NCBI GenBank assembly: GCA_964508915.1
Contig: CAZDVK010000008.1
Location: 4,378 to 68,377 of the forward strand
Direction of reading: 5' to 3'
DNA: 64,000 nucleotides
DNA from: CAZDVK01 sp964508915
GTDB taxonomy: Bacteria > Pseudomonadota > Alphaproteobacteria > Paracaedibacterales > CAIULA01
Shown: positions 7,620 through 15,184 of the stretch, one piece after another
Layout: every line of letters begins with the position of its first letter
Numbering within the stretch: the first letter of the stretch is position 1
Made by a program: the position numbers and the translations under genes
Notes under the pieces: model-generated
Seen by the model: the letters and a program-made list of their open reading frames with translations, nothing else
Told to the model about the DNA's origin: nothing
Database searches by the model: none

Positions 7620-8273
7620 CTAATGAATAATGCCGACCCAATAAAACAACCCAGCCATTAGGGCCACAAACAGTAAACTATCCAATCGGTCTAAAAGGCC
7701 ACCGTGCCCAGGAAGAAGGTTTCCAGCATCCTTCACGCCAAAATACCGTTTCATCCATGATTCCAGCAAATCCCCCACATGGGCGCCTACAGAAAAAACT
7801 AATGCCATCGTCAAAAGGGATGGGCCAAATAAAGAATCAATGGGCCAAATAAATCGGTTTACCAGAAAACCAAATAAACAGGCTGATAACAGGCCCCCAC
7901 CAAAACCTGACCATGTTTTATTGGGGCTAATGCGTTTCCATAACTTGGGGCCTTTGAAGGTTTTTCCAACAGCATAGGCACCAATGTCTGTGGCCCAAAC
8001 AACCACAAGCAGCCATAATAATAGGTTCTTATGTTGTATACTTTTGTGACCAAAGAAAACTAAAACACTGACGGCTGAACAAATGTACAAAACTCCAAGT
8101 AAAAAACCTATATGTGCCTTAGACCATGTCACAAGGCGGTTCCATTCCCTTAATAACCCTAATGCCACTAGGCTTGCTAAAAGGTCCACATAAGGGGGGC
8201 CATGATGTATAATAAACACCACAATAGGTGCACTGCATAAAACAGTAATAAGTCTTAGCATCAAATCATTCAT
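7620..8273 (-). CDS. cdsA: Phosphatidate cytidylyltransferase
   Basis: CdsA makes CDP-diacylglycerol from phosphatidate and CTP at the inner membrane, the branch point for phospholipid synthesis. The protein is a chain of hydrophobic helices and carries the family signature near its end: SPNKTWSGFGGGLLSA, then GAHVGDLLESWMKRYFGVKDAGNLLPGHGGLLDRLDS (quoted only by its key parts S-x5-KR-x2-KD-x3-PGHGG-x2-DR-x-D). The start at 8273 gives 217 residues and fits the usual N-terminus; an ATG at 8297 overlapping uppS by 11 bases is the alternative. It follows uppS as in the common frr-uppS-cdsA-dxr order, but dxr is not next. Confidence 0.9.
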   Translation of the reverse strand: MNDLMLRLITVLCSAPIVVFIIHHGPPYVDLLASLVALGLLREWNRLVTWSKAHIGFLLGVLYICSAVSVLVFFGHKSIQHKNLLLWLLVVVWATDIGAYAVGKTFKGPKLWKRISPNKTWSGFGGGLLSACLFGFLVNRFIWPIDSLFGPSLLTMALVFSVGAHVGDLLESWMKRYFGVKDAGNLLPGHGGLLDRLDSLLFVALMAGLFYWVGIIH

Positions 8274-8286
8274 AGGTTTTTGAATT

Positions 8287-9000
8287 TCACAATCCATATC
8301 GGCGCGTTCTTTTGGAATAAATGTTAATGGCTTCATCAAAATGAATAGGTTTAAAATCTGGCCACAGCTCTTTTGAAAAAACAAACTCTGAATAGGCAGC
8401 TTGCCAAACCAAAAAATTACTAATTCTTTGTTCGTTCCCAGTTCGAATTAATAAATCTGGGTTGGGAATATTTTTTGTATCCAAATGCTGCGACATAACA
8501 TCAGCTGTAATATCATTTTCTGACATAAGCCCTTGTTTAACTTTGCCGGCAATAGCTTGACATGCCCGCACAATTTCGTCTCGCCCACTATAGCTAAGTG
8601 CCAAAATAGCTGTAATTTTCGTGTTGTTTTGTGTGGCTTCTTCCATATGGCGGATCATTTCTTGAATATCATTGTCAAATAAACTTAGATTACCAATCGT
8701 TCTAATGCGAACGCCATTTTTCATAAGGTCTTTAAGTTGGCTTTTAAGCTGCATGCGTAGCAACCCCATAAATTCATCAAGCCAACCTTTTTCACGAAGC
8801 CAATTTTCTGATGAAAAGGTATACAGTGTTATGTATTCAACACCTAATTCGGCACCTCTTTGAATAATTTGCTTAAGGGTTTCAATGCCCGCCCGATGCC
8901 CCATTACACTTGGCAGCCCTTTTTCTTGGGCCCAACGCCGATTGCCATCCATAATAATGGCCACGTGTTTTGGAATACTTAATGAAATAACAGCCCCCAA
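8287..9000 (-). CDS. uppS: Undecaprenyl diphosphate synthase
   Basis: This cis-prenyltransferase condenses isopentenyl diphosphate units onto farnesyl diphosphate to make the C55 lipid carrier for peptidoglycan and surface sugars. The catalytic motif HVAIIMDGNRRWA is near residue 12, TLYTFSSENW near 60, and the C-terminal signature reads DLLIRTGNEQRISNFLVWQ; most homologues have GG where this has GN. The length of 237 residues is typical. The start appears to be TTG at 9000; no strong Shine-Dalgarno is visible. It is followed by cdsA and preceded 15 bases upstream by the Lon-N-domain gene. Confidence 0.94.
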   Translation of the reverse strand: MGAVISLSIPKHVAIIMDGNRRWAQEKGLPSVMGHRAGIETLKQIIQRGAELGVEYITLYTFSSENWLREKGWLDEFMGLLRMQLKSQLKDLMKNGVRIRTIGNLSLFDNDIQEMIRHMEEATQNNTKITAILALSYSGRDEIVRACQAIAGKVKQGLMSENDITADVMSQHLDTKNIPNPDLLIRTGNEQRISNFLVWQAAYSEFVFSKELWPDFKPIHFDEAINIYSKRTRRYGL

Positions 9001-9015
9001 GCGACAAATAAAATA

Positions 9016-9663
9016 TCAGTGATAAGCTACCGAACTATTCTGGGGTTTGTCAAATGAAGCCATTTCAATCATGGTTGTAATTAGCTGCGATTGTTCCTTT
9101 GGTGTAACGGTTTCCAAAATAACTTGCTTTTCTAAGGCGTCTAAGGGGCAAATCATTGTTAGGGCCGCGATCAGCTTTTCATCAGGCGTACGATTGATTT
9201 CTTTCCAATTTGGCTGCACATCCAATGCCCTAAAATAAGGTTTTAAGGCCTTAATTAAGCGGGGGCGATCAAACGAAAAGTCTACCTTTTCTGAACCATC
9301 TAACAAGTACTTGTCGTAAGAAACGTGCGCTTCACGATACATTTTGTCCGTATCAATTTCTGTTACAATGTCAAAACGGCATACGCCCTTAACGGTGACA
9401 ATTAGCTGATTGTGTTCTGTTTCTTCAATATCGATAATGGTTCCTAAACAACCCGATTGAAACAATCTCAAAGCATTGTTGTGCCTATCTAAAACAGGTT
9501 GAACAACCCCAAACATTTGATGACTTTTCACACAGTCAGAAATCATATGCAAATAATCTGAATCTGCCACGGGAATGGGCAATTCAGCCCTGGGAAGTAA
9601 AACAGTTCCATGAACCGGAAGTACAGGAATGGTTGTTGGCAGTGCATCTTTAAAATTAATCAT
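9016..9663 (-). CDS. Lon N-terminal-domain (LON superfamily) protein
   Basis: The 215-residue protein consists only of a LON substrate-binding domain: the opening PVLPVHGTVLLPRAELPIPV corresponds to the first strands of that domain, CLGTIIDIEETEHNQLIVTV to its core, and the C-terminal part is helical. There is no AAA+ or protease part. Stand-alone LON proteins are common in alphaproteobacteria, where they usually sit near thioredoxin or Trm112-like genes; their role is unproven, possibly peptide or substrate binding. ATG 9663 has GGAA upstream. It lies 15 bases ahead of uppS, suggesting co-transcription. Confidence 0.85.
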   Translation of the reverse strand: MINFKDALPTTIPVLPVHGTVLLPRAELPIPVADSDYLHMISDCVKSHQMFGVVQPVLDRHNNALRLFQSGCLGTIIDIEETEHNQLIVTVKGVCRFDIVTEIDTDKMYREAHVSYDKYLLDGSEKVDFSFDRPRLIKALKPYFRALDVQPNWKEINRTPDEKLIAALTMICPLDALEKQVILETVTPKEQSQLITTMIEMASFDKPQNSSVAYH

Positions 9664-9690
9664 TCTTATTCCATTTTTTTTCGAGTGCGT

Positions 9691-9714
9691 AAAAACGTCC
9701 TATAAGACGTTTTT
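9691..9714 (-). terminator. Terminator of the RND efflux operon
   Basis: A 9-bp perfect hairpin AAAAACGTC / GACGTTTTT (6-base loop) lies about 100 bases after the stop of the RND permease, ending in five T on the minus strand. It also sits just before the Lon-N gene start, separating the two transcription units. Confidence 0.55.
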
Positions 9715-9810
9715 CTTCGTTAGGAGGCACTTTCACCAAAAGGTCACAATTTATTTTTAACGCGTTTTGATGTGGTTCACAAGAATTTCATGGAGACTTG
9801 CAATTTTTAC

Positions 9811-12800
9811 TTATCCCCTTTGTGCTCTCCACATAAGGGCGCAGGGGGTAACAATCAGCGTTAAGCAAGATGCAAATAAAACCCCGTATACAATGCAGGT
9901 AGATAACAAAATCCACCATTCTGTAGAGGGGGCGCCATAGGTAATTGTTAAATTCATAAAATCGATATTAATGCGGAACATAATAGGCAGCAGCCCCAAA
10001 ATGGTAGCTAACTTTGTTAAAACAACGGGCCGTAGGCGTTGACGACATGTTTCCACAATTAGTTCCCGAACCTGACTAACAGATGGTTTTCCAAATTTCT
10101 GTTTCAGTTCACGCAGCAAAACATCAAACGTATCAATCAATATAATATTGTTCGAAACAATAATACCCGCTAACGCAATAACGCCAATGCCCCCCATAAC
10201 CACGCCAAAAGCCAAGTTGTGAATCAATAGGCCAATAAACACACCAATTGTTGACATGACAACAGCACTTAAAACAAGCCCCATACTGAAAAAACTGTTA
10301 AACTGGGTAATCAAAATAATCGCCACCAAAAACACGGCTACCCCAAATGCTTTCATCAAAAATAACCCAGACTTTTTGCGATCTTCATCTTGGCCTTTAA
10401 AACGAACCCGCACGTCAGAATCAAAATTTTGTTTTTCTATCCACTGGTTAATTTGGGTAATTTTATCTGCCAGTAAAACATTTGGTTTTAGTTCAGCCAT
10501 CACCGATAACACTTCGTATCCATTCACCCGTTCAATGGTTGTGACGGCTTGTTTTGGAACTAGCGTTGTGAATGAACTTAAAGGAACAAGGCCATGATCA
10601 GTGCGCATACGCATGTGCTGCAACTGCGATAAATTTCGAAATTCTTCTGGAAAGCGAATTAAAATATCCACCTCATCACGCACATCATCAGGCCTATAAG
10701 CACCTATTTTCAAACCTGTTGTCACTAAACGGGTAAAAGCCCCAATAGATGCAATATCAGCACCAAATTTAGCAGCTTGAAGGCGGTTTACATCCACATC
10801 CCACTGAATGTTGGGAATGGGTAAAGTATCTTCAATAGCTGTTAACCCCTCCACTGTTTCTAAATGGCTTCGAATTTTTTTTAGAACTTCTTCTAATTTA
10901 CTACGGTCTGTACCACTAAGTTCTATGTTCAGTGGTTTACCATCCGCTGGCCCTTTGCGTTGTTTAATAATTTCAGCATAAACACCAGCAACCGTTTCAA
11001 TGCGTTTTTGAACTTCTTCCAGAATTTGGTTTGCTTTTGGCCGTTTTTGCCAGTCATCAAATTCTAAAATAATTGACCCAATCACATCTTCGGCATATTG
11101 CTCCTTTGAATTTTTAGATTGTTCCCCAATACGGGTGTAAATGGAACGAAAGGCTTTCATATCCAAAAGTTTTGATTCAACACTTGAAACTAAAGATTCT
11201 TTTTCTTTTATTGATAAATTGCCCCGCGCGTGCACATGCACAGAAACAAAGTCAGGTTCGACATCTGGAAAAAATTCCATACCCCGACCCAATATACTAT
11301 GGATGATTTTCACAATAATTAGTAAAGCAACGGCACCACCCATTATTTTTTTCGGGCGGTCTAGGGCCCAATCTAGCTTTTGAATATACCAATCTGTCAG
11401 TGGCACAAAAGCCCGATGAAAATATGAATTGTTTTCTTGTGGCTTGATTTTCATCAAACTGGCAACAGCTGGCACAAACACCAACGCCATTAAAATAGAT
11501 GCGCTTAAAACGGTAATTAATGTAATGGGCATAAATTTCATAAATTGCCCCACCACACCTGGCCAAAACAGCAACGGTAAAAATACAACCAAAATCGTTA
11601 AAATAGACGTGATAACCGGCCACATCATTCGAATAGATGCTTCTTTATAGGCATCATAGGTGCTAAGGCCTTGTTCCATGCGCTGGTCTGCATATTCCAC
11701 CACAATAATGGCCCCATCAACCAGCATACCCACAGAAAAAATCAAACTAAACAAAACCACAATATTAATGGTGTGGCCCAAAAATTGAATGGCCAAAACC
11801 CCTATTAAAAAAGACCCAGGCACCGCAATGCCTACCAACAAGGCAGATCGCCAGCCCAAAGCCCCCACAATAATCAGCATCACCAACAAAATGGCTGCAA
11901 TAATATTATTTTGCAGGTCATTCAACATTTCATGAATGTGGCCTGATTCATCTTGTGCATAGGCAACAGAAATATGTGCGGGCCAATGCATGCGTTCCTG
12001 ATCCACTATTTTTTTCACATTTTCAATGGTTTGAATTAAGTTTTCCCCTGTCCGTTTACTAATTTCTAAAACAACAGTTGATGAACTTTTTCCAGAAGCA
12101 TCACGGTCATGGGCAATACTGGTTGGGTCTTTAAAGGTACGTCTAACGTCAGCCAAATCCTTCAATGCCACAACAGCTTCGTTATTCGTTAAAATGGGAA
12201 TGTGGGCGATGTCTTTTGTTGTTTCTAACAAACCTGATAATTTGATACTAAAAGCCCCTTGCTGTTGTTCTAAGACGCCGGCTGGTACAATTTGATTGTG
12301 GCCACTAAATTGTTGGGCTAGTTGGGTTAGTAAAAGGGGGTACTGTTCTAATTGAACAGGGGACACCAAAATTTCAACCACATCTTCACGGTCACCCACA
12401 ATGTCAGCTTTTAAAACAGATGAAACATTGGCTTGAATTTGGTCACGTAAATCGCGGGCTAATTTAAACAAAGCCCGATCTGTTGATTCACCTGTTAATT
12501 TAATAATCAAAACGGGAAATTGACTTAAGTTAATTTCACGAATAACGGGTTCTAAGGTACCTGTTGGGAATTTTGCCTTGGCAATATCTACTTTGTCGCG
12601 CACGTCAGAATAAGCTTTGTCCGTATTATACCCTGCTTGAAATTCTATGGTTATACTGGCACCACCTTCATATGCGCTAGCGCTTAATTCTTTAATACCC
12701 TCTAAAGATCGAACTTCTTGTTCAACGGGTTTGGCCAACAGACGCTGTGCATCTTGGGGTGAAATACCTTCGTAAGTAACCTGCACGTAAATAATTGGAA

Positions 12801-12927
12801 TTTTTACATCCGGTGTTGATTCTTTGGGAATACTGATATACGCGCTGATACCGGCCAAAATGGAAAATACCAAAACAAGAAGAACCGTTCGGGTATGTGA
12901 AAAGGCAAAACGAATTAACGCCGTCAT
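9811..12927 (-). CDS. RND-family efflux transporter permease (HAE1/AcrB-like)
   Basis: This 1038-residue inner-membrane permease would use the proton gradient to export drugs or other hydrophobic compounds in a tripartite pump. It has the RND layout: a first membrane helix (TVLLVLVFSILAGISAYISI), a large periplasmic pore region, helices 2-6 around residues 335-490, a second periplasmic half, and helices 8-12 near the C-terminus. TM4 reads GMLVDGAIIVVEYAD, keeping the first proton-relay Asp but with Gly for the second, and TM10 has GIIVSNNIILID. ATG 12927 overlaps the adaptor stop by 4 bases. No TolC-type outer-membrane gene is adjacent, so it must share one from elsewhere. Confidence 0.93.
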   Translation of the reverse strand: MTALIRFAFSHTRTVLLVLVFSILAGISAYISIPKESTPDVKIPIIYVQVTYEGISPQDAQRLLAKPVEQEVRSLEGIKELSASAYEGGASITIEFQAGYNTDKAYSDVRDKVDIAKAKFPTGTLEPVIREINLSQFPVLIIKLTGESTDRALFKLARDLRDQIQANVSSVLKADIVGDREDVVEILVSPVQLEQYPLLLTQLAQQFSGHNQIVPAGVLEQQQGAFSIKLSGLLETTKDIAHIPILTNNEAVVALKDLADVRRTFKDPTSIAHDRDASGKSSSTVVLEISKRTGENLIQTIENVKKIVDQERMHWPAHISVAYAQDESGHIHEMLNDLQNNIIAAILLVMLIIVGALGWRSALLVGIAVPGSFLIGVLAIQFLGHTINIVVLFSLIFSVGMLVDGAIIVVEYADQRMEQGLSTYDAYKEASIRMMWPVITSILTILVVFLPLLFWPGVVGQFMKFMPITLITVLSASILMALVFVPAVASLMKIKPQENNSYFHRAFVPLTDWYIQKLDWALDRPKKIMGGAVALLIIVKIIHSILGRGMEFFPDVEPDFVSVHVHARGNLSIKEKESLVSSVESKLLDMKAFRSIYTRIGEQSKNSKEQYAEDVIGSIILEFDDWQKRPKANQILEEVQKRIETVAGVYAEIIKQRKGPADGKPLNIELSGTDRSKLEEVLKKIRSHLETVEGLTAIEDTLPIPNIQWDVDVNRLQAAKFGADIASIGAFTRLVTTGLKIGAYRPDDVRDEVDILIRFPEEFRNLSQLQHMRMRTDHGLVPLSSFTTLVPKQAVTTIERVNGYEVLSVMAELKPNVLLADKITQINQWIEKQNFDSDVRVRFKGQDEDRKKSGLFLMKAFGVAVFLVAIILITQFNSFFSMGLVLSAVVMSTIGVFIGLLIHNLAFGVVMGGIGVIALAGIIVSNNIILIDTFDVLLRELKQKFGKPSVSQVRELIVETCRQRLRPVVLTKLATILGLLPIMFRINIDFMNLTITYGAPSTEWWILLSTCIVYGVLFASCLTLIVTPCALMWRAQRG

Positions 12928-13997
12928 GGGGTTTTCTCGGTAGCCTGAACCGCCTGTCCAGACTTAACAAAAAGTCCCCCCACTGTTATTAACTGAATTT
13001 TTGCAGGCAATCCTGACACAAGTGTTTTGTCATGTTGTGCTTCAATCAGTTCAATTTTTTGAAATTGTGCCTTTCCATCCGCCACCACCATAACCCCCAA
13101 AACACCTTGATCACTTAGTGTTAAAGATGATGGTGGAATTGCGTGCGCCATAACCGGACTTTTAGGAATCAGAACCGTTGCTGTTACACCATGGGCAAAG
13201 GTTGTGTTTCCATCATTCAGCAAACATTCAACGGCGTAGCTGCGTGTTTTAGGGTCTGCCGTTTGCGACACATAGGTAACTGTCCCAGCATAATTTTGGC
13301 CACGAATCAGAAAATTACACGGCTTTTGTAACGTCACATACGTGTGCTCATCCTCTGAAACGCATGCTTGTATTTTTGTGGGGGCAGGTTTTAAAAAGGT
13401 AATAATTTGGGTTCCTGCGGGCACGTATTCACCCAGTTCCACATGCAAGGTGTCGTACAAACCGTCATAGGGTGCTTTAACCGTTAGTTGTTCAGCTTCA
13501 TAAGTCGCCCGGGCTAGGGTTGTTTTTGCTAATTCCAAATCAGCCTTCGCTGCTAGCAAACTGTTTTTGCTATAAAAATCTTTATTTTTCAGTTTAGTTG
13601 CTGATTCGAATTCAGCCTGTTTGTGTTCTAGGGTTGCTTTGGCTTGGGCTAATTTTTCCAGGCAATCTGCATTTTCTAAGGCAATTAAGGGCGTTCCCTT
13701 TGAAACCATTTTACCCTTTTCCACTAAAAGCGTAGCCACCTTGCCTGGTATTTCAGACCTAATAATGGTTTTTACATTTGCTTCTGTGTGGCCTGTTAGG
13801 CTTAAAAGTGGTGTAAATTCTTTGGCTTCAAAATTTTGGGTAATAACTTTTGGAATGATTGGGGAAGGCGTAAGTTTAGCTGGGTTATAAAAAAGCTTAA
13901 AAAGAATGACAACTAGCAGAAAAATGCCCCCAGCAATTTTCCATGTCTGGGGGATTTTTTGAATAAGTGTCTGAAGATTGAGCTTTTTACTTTCCAT
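12924..13997 (-). CDS. RND efflux periplasmic adaptor (membrane fusion protein)
   Basis: The 357-residue protein links the RND permease to an outer-membrane channel. It has a single N-terminal membrane anchor (WKIAGGIFLLVVILFKLFY), a lipoyl half-motif (IPGKVATLLVEKGKMVSKGTPL), a coiled-coil hairpin around residues 115-175, the second lipoyl half (VKAPYDGLYDTLHVELGEYV), then beta-barrel and membrane-proximal domains. The ATG at 13997 gives a normal positively charged N-terminus and overlaps the upstream DsbA-like gene by 11 bases; a longer start would overlap more. Gene order is DsbA-like, adaptor, permease with overlaps throughout, so one mRNA is likely. Confidence 0.9.
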   Translation of the reverse strand: MESKKLNLQTLIQKIPQTWKIAGGIFLLVVILFKLFYNPAKLTPSPIIPKVITQNFEAKEFTPLLSLTGHTEANVKTIIRSEIPGKVATLLVEKGKMVSKGTPLIALENADCLEKLAQAKATLEHKQAEFESATKLKNKDFYSKNSLLAAKADLELAKTTLARATYEAEQLTVKAPYDGLYDTLHVELGEYVPAGTQIITFLKPAPTKIQACVSEDEHTYVTLQKPCNFLIRGQNYAGTVTYVSQTADPKTRSYAVECLLNDGNTTFAHGVTATVLIPKSPVMAHAIPPSSLTLSDQGVLGVMVVADGKAQFQKIELIEAQHDKTLVSGLPAKIQLITVGGLFVKSGQAVQATEKTP

Positions 13998-14970
13998 CTT
14001 TCTTAACTTCACCGGTGCCGGCCGGAACACTTGCAGCGGCGGGTTGTACAGCAGCTGGTGCTGCTGGCGTTGCTACGGAAGCGGCTGATGATGGCGCCAC
14101 AACTGGTGCGGCAGGAGCAGGTGCTGTTGCAGCAGGTACTGTGCCAGCAGCTGCTGGTTGCATTGTTCCAGCTGAATTCCCTATTTTTCCTTCTTTAAAA
14201 GAATCAATTAACTTTGAAAAATTATCTACATCCATAGGTGGAATCATCATAAGTTCGCCAGATTTTTTACCACCAAACACTGTTGGTACACCTGCCGCTT
14301 TAATGGAATCAAAAGTCTTAACATTATCTTCTAAAGTTTTACCGCTTGCTTCGGATGTTTCATCTTTTTCAAGTTTTGCCACATCTAAACCAGCTTCTTT
14401 AGCAAGGCCTAACAACTTAGCACGGTCAAGTTCGCCTGCTTTTTCTACGAATTTTTCCATAAATGCTTTGAATTTATCAGCACCCTGCAGTGATGCAGCC
14501 AACATAACACGCGCCATCGCAACTGAGTTAGGGCCCAAAATTGCTACAGGAATCACACTGATTGAAATGTCTTGGCGTTTTTGAACTAAAGCAAACGCCA
14601 ACTTCATAAACTCATGACAATGGGGGCACATGGGGTCAACAAAAGCCGCAAAACCTATATCAGCTTGTGGGTTACCCAAAACAATGCTGGATGTTAGAAT
14701 TTTATCTTTAACAACATTCGCGCTTTTTTCTATTTCTACGCGTAGCTTATCTTGTTGCGCTTGAACGCCTTCATTTACAGCACCGATAAACGCATCTGGT
14801 TTTTCACGCAAGAAATCAATTAAAACTTTTTGAATTTCTTGTTTTTGTGTTTCTGAAAAAGATGCCTTCCCATCACAAGAAGACTTTGTCATAAAGTAAC
14901 CTGTTCCGGCAGCAACAGCAGCTGAAACAATAATTGTTGCAATAATATTAGATGGTGAACAACCCTGCAT
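13987..14970 (-). CDS. DsbA-family thiol-disulfide protein with Ala/Pro-rich tail
   Basis: The protein begins with a membrane anchor (SNIIATIIVSAAVAAGTGYF), has a helical segment (about 35-90), then a thioredoxin fold carrying the redox site DPMCPHCHEF and the cis-proline loop AAGVPTVFGG. CPHC is the DsbA-type active site, so it likely oxidises or isomerises periplasmic disulfides. The helical region before the thioredoxin fold resembles BdbD/ScsC-like or DsbA-like (Com1-type) proteins. After residue 260 there is an unusual roughly 65-residue Ala/Pro/Val-rich tail (AAAGTVPAATAPAPAAPVV and similar), low in complexity. It is the first gene of the RND operon. Divergent from gyrA. Confidence 0.88.
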   Translation of the reverse strand: MQGCSPSNIIATIIVSAAVAAGTGYFMTKSSCDGKASFSETQKQEIQKVLIDFLREKPDAFIGAVNEGVQAQQDKLRVEIEKSANVVKDKILTSSIVLGNPQADIGFAAFVDPMCPHCHEFMKLAFALVQKRQDISISVIPVAILGPNSVAMARVMLAASLQGADKFKAFMEKFVEKAGELDRAKLLGLAKEAGLDVAKLEKDETSEASGKTLEDNVKTFDSIKAAGVPTVFGGKKSGELMMIPPMDVDNFSKLIDSFKEGKIGNSAGTMQPAAAGTVPAATAPAPAAPVVAPSSAASVATPAAPAAVQPAAASVPAGTGEVKKDGK

Positions 14971-15114
14971 TATTTAGACCATATTTACAAAAAATTAATA
15001 TAAATTGCATTGTAAGCATTCCAATAGCAGATAGCAAAGGGTTTTTCAGGGGCCTTACCTCTTGTTAGTAGAGAGGGTAGAAACAACTAGAATATTGTTT
15101 TACTGTCAAATCCT

Positions 15115-15143
15115 TTGAGGTCTTGAATAAAAAATGCTAGGAT
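15115..15143 (+). promoter_or_regulatory. Predicted sigma-70 promoter of gyrA
   Basis: TTGAGG (15115-15120) and TAGGAT (15138-15143) are separated by exactly 17 bases, about 40 bases before the gyrA ATG. Four and five of six bases, respectively, fit the consensus. The intergenic region (14971-15184) serves both gyrA and the divergent DsbA-RND operon. Confidence 0.45.
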
Positions 15144-15184
15144 GACCCTGATTTTTATTGATTTGTTATTGGGCCTGTATTTTT

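Noticed and set aside
14015..14584. 189-codon Ala-rich frame on the plus strand
   Set aside because: It is the antisense of the Ala/Pro tail and thioredoxin region of the DsbA-like gene; the GC-rich codons open both strands.
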